Origin: Aeromonas rivipollensis
Lineage (GTDB): Bacteria; Pseudomonadota; Gammaproteobacteria; Enterobacterales; Aeromonadaceae
Reading direction: 5' to 3'
Length of the DNA: 64,000 bases
Assembly (NCBI RefSeq): GCF_010974825.1
Contig: NZ_JAAILA010000005.1
Coordinates: 1-64,000, forward strand
A program made the position numbers and the translations under genes. How positions within the stretch are numbered: the stretch's first letter is position 1; the number at the start of each line of letters is the position of its first letter. Shown piece by piece: positions 46,104 through 56,328 of this stretch. The notes beneath the pieces were generated by a model. It was not told the origin of the DNA and did not search any database. It saw nothing but the letters and a program-made list of their open reading frames with translations.

Positions 46104-46546
46104 TGAACAAAAAAAATAGTTACGACACCCCATGCCCGATCGCGCGCAGCATCGCTGTTGCTGGTGATGCCTGGTGCCTATTGATCCTGCGCGATGCCCA
46201 TGCAGGCCTCACTCGCTTTGACCAGTTCCGGAAAAATCTGGGGATAGCCCCCACGATGCTGACTCGCCGACTGGCGACACTGACTGAAGAGGGCTTGCTG
46301 GAAAAAAGGCTCTACTCGGAACACCCTCCGCGCGAGGAGTATCTGCTGACCACAGCCGGTCGCGATTTTCTACCGATACTCTTCATGATTGGTGAGTGGG
46401 GTCGCCAATATCGGGGCGACAACAACCTGATCCGTTTCTTCGACATGGAGGCTGGCACAGAGATTAGAGCCGTCGCGGTAGATGAAGTGACTGGCGCGAA
46501 GATTGGAACCCGCCCTCTGCGCATGGTGATGCCTGATGAAGACTGA
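46103..46546 (+). CDS. HxlR-family transcriptional regulator
   Basis: The 147-aa winged-helix protein has the HxlR signature CPIARSIAVAGDAWCLLILRDAHAGLTRFDQFRKNLGIAPTMLTRRLATLTEEGLLEKRLY. Members often sense electrophiles or aldehydes, sometimes through a conserved cysteine (here Cys11). It is divergent from three redox/hydrolase genes. The open frame continues upstream across the operators, so ATG 46103 was chosen. Confidence 0.9.
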   Translation: MNKKNSYDTPCPIARSIAVAGDAWCLLILRDAHAGLTRFDQFRKNLGIAPTMLTRRLATLTEEGLLEKRLYSEHPPREEYLLTTAGRDFLPILFMIGEWGRQYRGDNNLIRFFDMEAGTEIRAVAVDEVTGAKIGTRPLRMVMPDED

Positions 46547-46580
46547 CAGGTGATTTGGCAATGGTGTCATCCTTCACTTC

Positions 46581-46604
46581 AACCCGGTCCAGGCCGGGTT
46601 TTTT
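46581..46604 (+). terminator. hxlR terminator
   Basis: ACCCGG / CCGGGT stem with loop TCCAGG, followed by TTTTTT, 35 bases past hxlR. Confidence 0.8.
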
Positions 46605-46642
46605 GATCTCCTCCCACTCGCTCCCCTCTGAAAGCGGCCTTC

Positions 46643-46703
46643 TTTACGCCGATTTTACGCTCCCCCAATGCCCCTTTATGGCGCCTTTACGCCGGTTTTA
46701 CAT
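46643..46703 (+). promoter_or_regulatory. Candidate KdpE sites upstream of kdpF
   Basis: Two 18-bp direct copies, TTTACGCCGATTTTACGC (46643-46660) and TTTACGCCGGTTTTACAT (46686-46703), lie 43 bp apart. They share the TTTA-N5-TTTTACA pattern of the T-rich E. coli KdpE site. No clear -10 could be chosen. Confidence 0.5.
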
Positions 46704-46738
46704 ACCCTTTCAGCGTCAATGACACCAACGGAGTCGAT

Positions 46739-46789
46739 ATGGATTTGCATCGACTCTCGACGCTAATTATCTCAACGGAGTCGTTATGA
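46739..46789 (+). CDS. 16-aa mini-ORF duplicating the kdpF start region
   Basis: CAACGGAGTCGATATG (46726-46741) repeats CAACGGAGTCGTTATG before kdpF. The frame MDLHRLSTLIISTESL ends at a TGA that overlaps the kdpF ATG (ATGA). It would carry ribosomes to kdpF. Confidence 0.5.
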   Translation: MDLHRLSTLIISTESL

Positions 46790-46863
46790 ATTGGCTATAT
46801 CTGCTGCTGGTCCTCGCCCTGATGGGTTACCTGATGCGCGCACTCACGCGTAGTCACGAGTGA
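46786..46863 (+). CDS. kdpF: Potassium-transport ATPase small subunit KdpF
   Basis: A 25-aa single-helix membrane peptide (MNWLYLLLVLALMGYLM, then a basic tail) with GGAG 7 bases upstream. KdpF stabilises the KdpABC complex. It lies 11 bases before kdpA, as in other kdp operons. Confidence 0.9.
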   Translation: MNWLYLLLVLALMGYLMRALTRSHE

Positions 46864-46874
46864 GGAACTAGAAC

Positions 46875-48554
46875 ATGTGGCAAGAAATAATCTATCCGGT
46901 GGCCTTCGTGCTGCTGGTGCTGCTGCCGGCCCCCCTGCTCGGCAGCTATATGTATCGGGTGTTCGAGGGCAAGAGTCGCTGGCTCGCGCCGGTCGAGCGC
47001 GCCACCCTGGCCTGCTGTGGCACGGATGGACGGGAGCAGGACTGGAAGTCCTACGCCCTCAGCCTGCTGGCCTTCAACGGTGCCGGTTTCGGTCTGCTGT
47101 TCCTGATCCTGATGGCCCAGGGCCTGCTGCCCCTCAACCCGCAACAGCTGCCGGGTCTGAGCTGGCAACTCGCCTTCAACACCGCCGTCAGCTTCATGAC
47201 CAATACCAACTGGCAAGCCTATTCCGGTGAGGCCAGCCTCTCCTACTTCAGCCAGATGGTGGGGCTCACCACCCAGAACTTCGTCTCCGCCGCCACTGGT
47301 GCCACAGTCGCCGTCGCGCTGTTCCGCGGTCTCTCCCGCCAGCAGACCATACACCTTGGCAACTTCTGGCAGGATCTGGTGCGCTTCTGCCTCTACGTGC
47401 TGCTGCCCATGGCGTTGGTCATGGCGCTGCTGCTGGTCTGGCAAGGGGTTCCCCAGAGTCTGTCGGCCTATCTGCCGTTCCACGCCCTGGAAGGTCAGGA
47501 GCAGCTGCTGCCGCTCGGCCCTGCCGCCTCGCAGATCGCCATCAAGCAGCTCGGCTCCAACGGTGGCGGCTTCTTCGGCGTCAACTCGGCCCACCCGTTC
47601 GAGAACCCGACAGCCCTCTCCAACTGGCTGGAGATGGTCACCCTGCTGACCATTCCCGCCGCCCTGGTCTGTACCCTGGGCCGTTACGTGAAGGATTCCG
47701 GCCACGGCCGCGCCATCCTCTCCGCCATGACGCTGCTGTTCGTGCTGGGGCTCGGCCTCTCCGTCTATCAGGAGTTGCAACCGGATCCGGCGCTCGCCCA
47801 GCTCACCACCCAGGCAGGCAACTGGGAAGGCAAGGAGAGCCGCTTCGGCCCCGTGCTCTCCAGCATCTGGGAAGTGGCGACCACCTCGGCCTCCAACGGC
47901 TCGGTCAACGCCATGCACGACAGCTTCACCCCGCTGGGTGGCATGGTCGGCATGATCAACATGCTGCTCGGTGAAGTCATCTTCGGCGGCGTGGGTGCCG
48001 GTATCTACGGCATGATGCTGTTCGTGCTGCTGACCGTATTCCTGTGCGGCCTGATGGTAGGGCGCACACCGACCTATCTCGGCAAGCGCCTCGGGATCAC
48101 CGAGATGAAATGGGTGGTCGCCAGCATGCTGGTGATGCCGGTCGGGGTTCTGGTGATCGGCGGGGTAACGCTGCTGATGCCGGATGCCGCCACCATCATG
48201 GGTCACGACGGTCCTCACGGCCTGTCACGCCTCATCTATGCCTACGCCTCGGCCGCCGGCAACAACGGCTCGGCCTTCGGGGGCTTCGCCGCCGCAGACA
48301 ACTGGCAGTGCGTCGCCATAGGTCTGGCCATGCTGCTCGGTCGCTTCGGCTACATCATTCCGGTGCTGGCCATCGCCGGTCAGCTCTCGCGCGCCTCGCA
48401 ACAGGATGCCGGCGAGGGTGACTTCCCCATCCGCGGCCCGCTGTTCATCACCTTGCTAATCATCACTGTGCTGCTGATAGGCGGTCTCTCCTTCCTGCCG
48501 GTACTGGCGCTGGGCCCCGTCGCCGAGCATCTCCTGATACTGGGAGCGCTCTGA
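46875..48554 (+). CDS. kdpA: Potassium-binding channel subunit KdpA
   Basis: KdpA is the K+-selective pore of the Kdp pump. The 559-aa protein (E. coli 557) has about ten helices and four selectivity-filter-like loops: [41 protein letters not shown] and [14 protein letters not shown]. It ends LGAL-TGA; this tail recurs, diverged, in the mini-ORF that follows. The stop overlaps the mini-ORF start (TGATGA). Confidence 0.97.
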   Translation: MWQEIIYPVAFVLLVLLPAPLLGSYMYRVFEGKSRWLAPVERATLACCGTDGREQDWKSYALSLLAFNGAGFGLLFLILMAQGLLPLNPQQLPGLSWQLAFNTAVSFMTNTNWQAYSGEASLSYFSQMVGLTTQNFVSAATGATVAVALFRGLSRQQTIHLGNFWQDLVRFCLYVLLPMALVMALLLVWQGVPQSLSAYLPFHALEGQEQLLPLGPAASQIAIKQLGSNGGGFFGVNSAHPFENPTALSNWLEMVTLLTIPAALVCTLGRYVKDSGHGRAILSAMTLLFVLGLGLSVYQELQPDPALAQLTTQAGNWEGKESRFGPVLSSIWEVATTSASNGSVNAMHDSFTPLGGMVGMINMLLGEVIFGGVGAGIYGMMLFVLLTVFLCGLMVGRTPTYLGKRLGITEMKWVVASMLVMPVGVLVIGGVTLLMPDAATIMGHDGPHGLSRLIYAYASAAGNNGSAFGGFAAADNWQCVAIGLAMLLGRFGYIIPVLAIAGQLSRASQQDAGEGDFPIRGPLFITLLIITVLLIGGLSFLPVLALGPVAEHLLILGAL

Positions 48555-48621
48555 TGACCCTGTCCATGTCAGTCACCTTACCGATGCCAATGGTCGAACA
48601 TCTGATGCTGGGAGCATTCAA

Positions 48622-48625
<4 letters not shown>
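48554..48625 (+). CDS. 23-aa mini-ORF between kdpA and kdpB
   Basis: Its start (MTLSMSV) resembles KdpB (MSKSISI) and its end ([10 protein letters not shown]) resembles KdpA ([11 protein letters not shown]). The ATG overlaps the kdpA stop and its TGA overlaps the kdpB ATG (AAATGAGC). It looks like an old tandem copy of the kdpA/kdpB junction. Confidence 0.55.
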
Positions 48626-50684
<2,059 letters not shown>

Positions 50685-50685
<1 letters not shown>

Positions 50686-50783
50686 TGAAAACGCCTCACG
50701 ATGGTATCCACGGCCTGATCGTGCCCCCATCCATGGGCATCAAGTTGATCGACCTGGTCATCACAGGCCTGGGTCTGGTGTAA
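50685..50783 (+). CDS. 32-aa mini-ORF copying the KdpB C-terminus
   Basis: The frame starts at the TGATGA of kdpB. After a short unrelated start (MKTPHDGIH) it copies the last KdpB helix ([16 protein letters not shown], then ITGLGLV and stop) with mostly silent base changes. It would be a single membrane helix if made. It ends 60 bases before kdpC. Confidence 0.6.
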
Positions 50784-50842
50784 CCACATAACGGGTGCAA
50801 GCCTGGCCTGCACCCCATCAATCTGTTTGGAGCAAGAGAATC

Positions 50843-51358
50843 ATGATAGCAATCAGAACCCTGCTGACCCTGACCCTGCTGCTGGGTGTCGGCTACCCCC
50901 TGGCCGTCACCGGGCTGGCCCAGCTGTTTTTCCCCTGGCAGGCCAACGGCAGCCAGCTGACCGATGCCAAGCAGCAGCTGGTCGGCAGCGCCCTGCTGGC
51001 GCAGAAATTTGAACGGGCGGAGTACTTCCACTCCCGCCCCTCCGCCAGCGACTTCACCACCATAGGCAGCGGCGCCAGCAACCTGGGGGTGAGTTCCCCC
51101 CTGCGCAGCGAATTTGCCAAGGCCCAGGGTAATTACCAGTCCCCCGCCATGCTGACCCGCTCAGGTTCTGGCCTGGATCCCCACCTGCCCCTGGATGCCG
51201 TGCTGGCCCAGGTGGATCGCGTCGCCAAGCAACGCGGGCTGGATCCCGCTTCCCTGACGGAGCAGGTCAAGTCGTCCACACAAGCTGGTATCCTTGGCCC
51301 CCAGGTGGTCAACATCCTCCAGTTGAATCTGTTGCTCGATCAGCACAAGGACGCATGA
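50843..51358 (+). CDS. kdpC: Potassium-transporting ATPase subunit KdpC
   Basis: KdpC is the stabilising subunit and is thought to hold KdpA and KdpB together. The 171-aa protein has one N-terminal membrane helix (TLLTLTLLLGVGYPLAVTG) and a periplasmic domain (SGASNLGVSSPLRSEF; SGSGLDPHLPLDAVLAQV; QVVNILQLNLLLDQ). The stop is part of TGATG, starting the first mini-ORF before kdpD. Confidence 0.95.
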   Translation: MIAIRTLLTLTLLLGVGYPLAVTGLAQLFFPWQANGSQLTDAKQQLVGSALLAQKFERAEYFHSRPSASDFTTIGSGASNLGVSSPLRSEFAKAQGNYQSPAMLTRSGSGLDPHLPLDAVLAQVDRVAKQRGLDPASLTEQVKSSTQAGILGPQVVNILQLNLLLDQHKDA

Positions 51359-51444
51359 TGGCGCGCCAGGCTGACCCGAGTTGGAGGGCGACCCAGATTT
51401 TCGAACCGAGCCGGCAGTTGCTCCATAAGGATGATGATGCGTAA
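51358..51444 (+). CDS. 28-aa mini-ORF with a kdpC-like end
   Basis: It starts in the kdpC TGATG and ends QLLHKDDDA, like the KdpC tail (LLLDQHKDA). Its stop overlaps the first kdpD-start copy. Confidence 0.4.
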   Translation: MARQADPSWRATQIFEPSRQLLHKDDDA

Positions 51445-51502
51445 TGAAGTAAAGACGGTTGCCCTGCTGGCAAGCCTGGAGCAGGAGCACGGGAATGCGT
51501 GA
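51437..51502 (+). CDS. First tandem copy of the kdpD start (21 aa)
   Basis: MRNEVKTVALLASLEQEHG resembles KdpD (MRDEVRADALLASLEEEHKG). The last residues HGNA-stop resemble the KdpC end (HKDA-stop). The unit repeats with a period of 58 bp. Confidence 0.6.
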   Translation: MRNEVKTVALLASLEQEHGNA

Positions 51503-51560
51503 TGAAGTAAAGACGATTGCCCTGCTGGCAGGCATGGAGCAGGAGCACGGGAATGCGTGA
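51495..51560 (+). CDS. Second tandem copy of the kdpD start (21 aa)
   Basis: MRDEVKTIALLAGMEQEHG, again ending HGNA-stop, overlaps both neighbours by 8 bases (ATGCGTGA). It starts 58 bp before kdpD. Confidence 0.6.
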   Translation: MRDEVKTIALLAGMEQEHGNA

Positions 51561-54141
51561 TGAGGTTCGGGCCGACGCCTTGCTGGCAAGCCTGGAAGAG
51601 GAACACAAGGGCAAGCTGAAGGTCTTCCTCGGCGCCGCCCCCGGCGTAGGCAAGACCTACGCCATGTTGCAGGCGGTACGGGAACAGGCCAAGGAAGGGG
51701 TCGACATTCTCATCGGCGTGGTCGAGACCCACGGGCGCCAGGAGACCCTGGCGCTGCTCGACAAACTCGCCATCCAGCCACGCAAGCTGCATCACCACCG
51801 CCAGCAACGGCTGGAGGAGATGGATCTGGATGGCTTGCTCGAACGCAAGCCCGCCATCGTAGTGGTGGATGAGCTGGCCCACACCAATGCCCCGGGCAGC
51901 CGCCACGAGAAACGCTGGCAGGATGTGGAGGAGCTGCTCGGCGCCGGCATAGACGTCTACTCCACCCTCAACGTACAACACCTGGAGAGCCTCAACGATC
52001 TGGTGTGGCAGCTGACCGGGGTCAGGGTCAAGGAGACCCTGCCCGATCAGGTGCTGCTGGAGGCGGACAGCATAGTCCTCATAGACCTGCCCCCCAAGGA
52101 GCTGCTCGGCCGGCTCAAGGAGGGCAAGGTCTATGTGCCCCATCAGGCCAAGGCCGCCCTGCAATCCTTCTTCTCCCTCAACAACCTGACCGCCCTGCGC
52201 GAGCTGGCGATGCAGACTGCCGCCAGCCACGTGGAGGGGGATCTGCAACTGCAGTGGCAGGCGGCGGGCAAGACCACGCTGCCGCTGCGGGGCAAGCTGA
52301 TGGTCTGCCTCGGGGATCAGCACGGCTCGGCCCTGGTGCGCTACGGCCACCGCTTCGCCCAGCGCCGCCAGCTGCCCTGGCTGGTGGTGCACATCGACAG
52401 CAAGGGGCAGCGATCCCCTGAGCTGGAGCAGGCGCTGGCGCTGGCCTCTCACCTCGGCGCCAAGGTGCTGACCCTGTCCAGCCCGGCGGTCGCCGATGCC
52501 CTGCTGGAGACGGCCGAACAGCAGCAGGTCTCGCAACTGTTGCTCGGCAAGCCCCACAACCCGCCCTGGCGCCGCTCCCTGGTGCAGCACCTGCTGAAAC
52601 AGGCACAGGGATTCGAGATCACGTTGGTGGATACGGAGAAGAACAAGCCAGGACTGAGGCTGCAACCACTCCACCCCAAGGACATTCGCCAGAGCCTGCT
52701 GGCCATCGCCATCATGGCGGTGACCTCAGCCAGCGCCTGGGGGCTCTCCCACTGGCTGCCGCCCGCCTCCCTGCCGCTGCTGTTCGTGCTGGGGGTACTC
52801 GCCACAGCCCTCACCACCAGCCTGGTGCCCGCCATCCTGGCCGCCGTGCTGGGGTTCGTCGCGCACAATCTGCTGTTTACCGCCCCCTACTTCTCCCTGA
52901 GCGTGGCCAGCCACAGCGACCTGCTCACCCTGTTCGTACTGCTCATCGTCGGCATGACGGCGGGGCGGCTCGCCTCCCGCCAGCGCCAGCAGTTGATCGG
53001 CCTGCGCGAGACCCAGCAGCTTGGCAACGCCCTGCTGTCCCTGAGCCAGGGGCTGGCCACCGCCAGCAGCCCGGTGGAGGTGCTCAGGCAGGGAACCCAG
53101 GCCATCTCCCTGGCCCTGGGGCAGCCCGTGTTCGCCCTGGATGAGGAGTACCAGTACAGAGCCGGAGACGAGGTGCGGGGACCGGGCCAGACCGACAAGG
53201 CCGCCATCGACTGGTGCCTGGCCCAGAAGCAGAGCGCCGGGGCCCACACCGCCACCCTCAATGCCGCCGAGGCCCAGTACCACCACCTCACCGACGAACT
53301 GGTGCTGGGGATTCGGCTGGCCAGCCCGCTCGCCTCCTCCGCCGAACACCAGTTGCAGGCGCTGCTCACCGACATCCGCGCCGCCCTGGCCCGGATCGAT
53401 CTCAACGAACGGCTGGCCGACAGCCAGCTGCAGGCGGAGACGGATCGGATGCGCGCCGCCCTGCTCTCCTCGGTCTCCCACGATCTGAAGACGCCGCTGG
53501 CGACCATAATGGGGGCCGGCAGCACACTGCAGGAGTACGGTGACAGGATCAGTGCCGAGGATCGCAGCGAGCTGCTCCACTCGGTGCAGGAGGAGGCGCG
53601 CCGCCTGCACAGCTATGTGCAGAACCTGCTGGACATGACCCGCATCGGCTCCCCGGACTTCCAGCTGAAGCGGGAATGGGTCGATCTGGCCGATCTGGTG
53701 GATAGTGCCCGCAAGCGGCTGGACTCCTCCTGGCGCCAGCACAAGCTGCTGATCCACTTCGATCAGCAAATCCCCCAGCTCTATGTGCACGGCGCCCTGA
53801 TCGAGCAGGTACTAGTCAACATCCTCGACAACGCCTCCCGCTACTCGCCGGCCGGCACCCCCATAGAGTTCAAGGTGATGCTGGCGGACCCTGACCTCAT
53901 CATCGACATCATCGACATAGGGGTCGGCATCGCCGAGTCGGATCGGGACAAGATCTTCAACCTCTTCTACACCCAGCCGGTAGGTGATTGCGGCAGTCGC
54001 GGCACCGGACTTGGCCTCGCCATTTCACGCGCTATGATAGAGGCCCACGGCGGTCGCATCTGGGCGTTTGCCGGCCCCAACGGCAACGGCACCTGCATGC
54101 GTATCTCACTGCCGCTCTCCCTCAACTCACCCGAGGTATGA
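51553..54141 (+). CDS. kdpD: Potassium-sensing histidine kinase KdpD
   Basis: KdpD controls kdpFABC through KdpE. The 862-aa protein has the KdpD N-terminal domain with a Walker A (FLGAAPGVGKTYAML, about residues 22-36). A UspA-like domain (about 240-365) and four close membrane helices (about 390-480) follow, then a GAF-like region and a kinase core (phospho-acceptor in SSVSHDLKTPLATI, GRGTGLGLAISRAMI-like G box SRGTGLGLAIS). The start MRDEVRADALL at 51553 was chosen over the longer frame because it begins the last of three tandem start copies. Confidence 0.96.
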   Translation: MRDEVRADALLASLEEEHKGKLKVFLGAAPGVGKTYAMLQAVREQAKEGVDILIGVVETHGRQETLALLDKLAIQPRKLHHHRQQRLEEMDLDGLLERKPAIVVVDELAHTNAPGSRHEKRWQDVEELLGAGIDVYSTLNVQHLESLNDLVWQLTGVRVKETLPDQVLLEADSIVLIDLPPKELLGRLKEGKVYVPHQAKAALQSFFSLNNLTALRELAMQTAASHVEGDLQLQWQAAGKTTLPLRGKLMVCLGDQHGSALVRYGHRFAQRRQLPWLVVHIDSKGQRSPELEQALALASHLGAKVLTLSSPAVADALLETAEQQQVSQLLLGKPHNPPWRRSLVQHLLKQAQGFEITLVDTEKNKPGLRLQPLHPKDIRQSLLAIAIMAVTSASAWGLSHWLPPASLPLLFVLGVLATALTTSLVPAILAAVLGFVAHNLLFTAPYFSLSVASHSDLLTLFVLLIVGMTAGRLASRQRQQLIGLRETQQLGNALLSLSQGLATASSPVEVLRQGTQAISLALGQPVFALDEEYQYRAGDEVRGPGQTDKAAIDWCLAQKQSAGAHTATLNAAEAQYHHLTDELVLGIRLASPLASSAEHQLQALLTDIRAALARIDLNERLADSQLQAETDRMRAALLSSVSHDLKTPLATIMGAGSTLQEYGDRISAEDRSELLHSVQEEARRLHSYVQNLLDMTRIGSPDFQLKREWVDLADLVDSARKRLDSSWRQHKLLIHFDQQIPQLYVHGALIEQVLVNILDNASRYSPAGTPIEFKVMLADPDLIIDIIDIGVGIAESDRDKIFNLFYTQPVGDCGSRGTGLGLAISRAMIEAHGGRIWAFAGPNGNGTCMRISLPLSLNSPEV

Positions 54142-54207
54142 TGCGCACATTCCGGGCTCCTGGGGCCAGCCGTCCCCAGCCCCCCAACACTTGCCTCTGG
54201 AGGCTAG

Positions 54208-54891
54208 ATGGCCCATATCCTGGTCATAGATGATGAAGCGGCCATTCGCCGCTTTCTGCGGATCAGCCTGGTCGCCGAGGGGCACCAGGTGAGCGAGGCG
54301 GTGGGCGTCAACGAAGGGCTGGCGCAGTACCGCCACCTCAACCCCGATCTGGTGATCCTGGATCTCGGCCTGCCGGACGGGGACGGCATCCAGATCTTGC
54401 AGGCCATCCGCGAACACCACCCCAACCCTGTGCTGGTGCTGTCGGCACGGGATTCGGAGCAGGAGAAGGTGCGGCTGCTGGATGCCGGGGCCAACGACTA
54501 CATGAGCAAGCCGTTCGGCATAGGGGAGATGATGGCCCGCATCCGGGTGCTGCTGCGCCAGCGTGCCGGGGTCAGCAGCGGCGAATGCCGTCACTTCCCC
54601 CAGTGCGGCCTGAGCCTGGATACCGGCAGCCACAAGGTCACCATGGGAGATGAAGAGATCCCCCTCTCCCGCAAGGAGTTCGCCCTGCTGCAGGCCCTGG
54701 TGTGCCACCCCGGCAAGCTGGTGCTGCAGACCCAGCTGCTCAACGACATCTGGGGGCCCAGCCACAAGGAAGATACCCACTACCTGCGCATCGTCATCGC
54801 CAGCCTGCGCAAGAAGCTGGGAGATAACCCCCAGCAGCCCAGCCTGATCGAAACCGAATCCGGCATCGGCTACCGCTTCATCGGCAGTTGA
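54208..54891 (+). CDS. kdpE: KdpE response regulator
   Basis: The 227-aa OmpR-type regulator has a receiver domain (VIDDEAAIRRFLR, phospho-acceptor in LVILDLGLPDGDG, SKPFGIGEM) and a winged helix (LSRKEFALLQALVCHPGKLV, DTHYLRIVIASLRKKLG, GIGYRFIGS). It activates kdpFABC when phosphorylated by KdpD; candidate sites lie at 46643-46703. GGAGG precedes the start. Its last codons and downstream bases are repeated with a 71-bp period. Confidence 0.96.
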   Translation: MAHILVIDDEAAIRRFLRISLVAEGHQVSEAVGVNEGLAQYRHLNPDLVILDLGLPDGDGIQILQAIREHHPNPVLVLSARDSEQEKVRLLDAGANDYMSKPFGIGEMMARIRVLLRQRAGVSSGECRHFPQCGLSLDTGSHKVTMGDEEIPLSRKEFALLQALVCHPGKLVLQTQLLNDIWGPSHKEDTHYLRIVIASLRKKLGDNPQQPSLIETESGIGYRFIGS

Positions 54892-55106
54892 AACAGTCAC
54901 AAGCAGCCCACCCCGCTCGAAATACCATATCCGGCATCGGCTACCGCTTCATCGGCAGTTGAAACAGGCACAAGCAGCACACCCCGTACGAAACACCGTA
55001 CCCGACATCGGCTACCGCTTCATCGGCAGTTGAAACAGGCACAAGCAGCACACCCCGTACGAAACACCGTACCCGACATCGGCTACCGTTTTATCGGTAG
55101 CCGATG
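54848..55106 (+). repeat. 71-bp tandem repeats of the kdpE 3' end
   Basis: The motif IGYRFIGS-stop occurs three times with stops at 54889, 54960 and 55031, exactly 71 bp apart, plus a partial fourth. Units 2-4 continue with CACAAGCAGCACACCCCGTA-type sequence. The partial last copy forms a perfect 12-bp stem (55077-55088 with 55095-55106) that probably ends the kdp operon. Confidence 0.9.
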
Positions 55107-55120
55107 TTTCACGTGGAACG
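55105..55120. promoter_or_regulatory. parS: parS-like centromere site 1
   Basis: TGTTTCACGTGGAACG contains the 14-bp parS core GTTTCACGTGGAAC, differing by one base from a perfect palindrome. It overlaps the stop codon of the minus-strand MFS gene and the end of the kdpE repeat hairpin. ParB binds such sites near the origin in Pseudomonas, Vibrio and Bacillus. Confidence 0.82.
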
Positions 55121-56236
55121 GCGCCCGCTGCAGAGCAGCGCCAGCAGACCGCAGCCGGCGAGCAGCAGCCCCAGATCCTGCAAGCCGGCTGCCACCGCCA
55201 ATCCCAGGCTGAGCAGCAGGTAATAGGCCAGCCCGAACAGGGCACCGGCGCTGCCCGCCACCGCTCTGTAGGCTTGCAAGGCCTCACTCAACACATTGGG
55301 GATAGCCACCCCATAGGCCACCACTATTCCCATCATGGGCAGCAGGAACCAGAGCGAGGACTGACTCGCCCAGACCAACAGCCCGCAAACCAGCGCCAGT
55401 GTGCAGGCCAGCCTGATCAGGGATGACGGCGGCCAACCCTTCCCCAGCAGTTGCTTGTTGAGCAGGCTGCCGAGCAGGGTCGCCAGCGCCAGCAAGATCC
55501 CGGAGTAACCAAAGTCGCTCACCCTCAATCCCAACCCGTCAAACAGGAAGGGAGCCAGGCTGTAGTAGCCAAACAACATGGTATTGAACAGGGCGACCAG
55601 GACAGCGCTGCGCCAGAGCCCGCCATCCCTCGCCATCCTGGCTGCCAGCGGCCAGAGTGCGACTCGCGGTGTGCTGGCCGGGCGGGTTTCCGGCAGCCAC
55701 CGACCGGCCACCAGCAGCAACAGTGCCGCCAGCACCAGCAATCCGCTGAAGACCCCGAGATAGCCAAACTGCTCGGCCAGCAGGCCGCCGCTCATCAGCC
55801 CCAGCACGGGGCTGAGGGAGAGCGCCACACCCATCACCGAGAAGACCCGCGCCAGCTCGCACCTCTGATAGCTGTCGCGCAGCATGGTCTGGGTCACCAC
55901 TGATCCCACGGCGGCGCCGAAGGCCGAGACGACCCTGGCCAACAGCAGGGTCTCGAACTCACTGGCCAGCAGCGCCAGCAGGGTGCCGACCCCGTAGGTG
56001 AACAAGCCCGCCAGCATGGCGGGACGCCGCCCGACGAGATCGCAGAGCCGACCCCAGCAGACCACGCCCACCGCAAACGCCAGAAAATAGACCGACAGGG
56101 TCTGGGATGCCTGCCCCTCGCTCACCCCAAACTGGCTGGCAATCTGGGTCAATACCGGGCTGTAGAGGGTCTCAACCATCTGGGGAAACATCATCAATCC
56201 CACCACCAGCCAGCGCGGTGGCAACTTGTTGTGCAT
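55109..56236 (-). CDS. MFS transporter, Bcr/CflA-like drug efflux type
   Basis: The 375-aa carrier has about 12 helices and the MFS loop GRLCDLVGRRPAM after helix 2, with RVVSAFGAAVGSVV in helix 4. It resembles Bcr/CflA or NimT-type exporters. It is divergent from an AraC regulator. Its last codons and TGA lie within parS site 1, so the GRRST end is fixed by the centromere sequence. Confidence 0.85.
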   Translation of the reverse strand: MHNKLPPRWLVVGLMMFPQMVETLYSPVLTQIASQFGVSEGQASQTLSVYFLAFAVGVVCWGRLCDLVGRRPAMLAGLFTYGVGTLLALLASEFETLLLARVVSAFGAAVGSVVTQTMLRDSYQRCELARVFSVMGVALSLSPVLGLMSGGLLAEQFGYLGVFSGLLVLAALLLLVAGRWLPETRPASTPRVALWPLAARMARDGGLWRSAVLVALFNTMLFGYYSLAPFLFDGLGLRVSDFGYSGILLALATLLGSLLNKQLLGKGWPPSSLIRLACTLALVCGLLVWASQSSLWFLLPMMGIVVAYGVAIPNVLSEALQAYRAVAGSAGALFGLAYYLLLSLGLAVAAGLQDLGLLLAGCGLLALLCSGRRST

Positions 56237-56328
56237 GACAAACCTCCTTCACAAGAGGTCGTCATTCTAGAGAGAGGGGGAATGTCCCATTACAATAAGC
56301 AGGACTATATACATCAAAAGTCGGACAC

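Noticed and set aside
43191..46546. Genomic island around the HxlR cluster
   Set aside because: The genes look accessory, but no integrase, transposase, tRNA junction or flanking direct repeat is present.
54141..54233. Mini-ORF between kdpD and kdpE as another junction copy
   Set aside because: It starts at the kdpD TGATG, but I could not align its start convincingly with KdpE (about 9 of 15 bases) nor its end with KdpD.
54848..55106. CRISPR array
   Set aside because: The 71-bp units are contiguous copies of the kdpE 3' end without unique spacers, and no cas genes are present.
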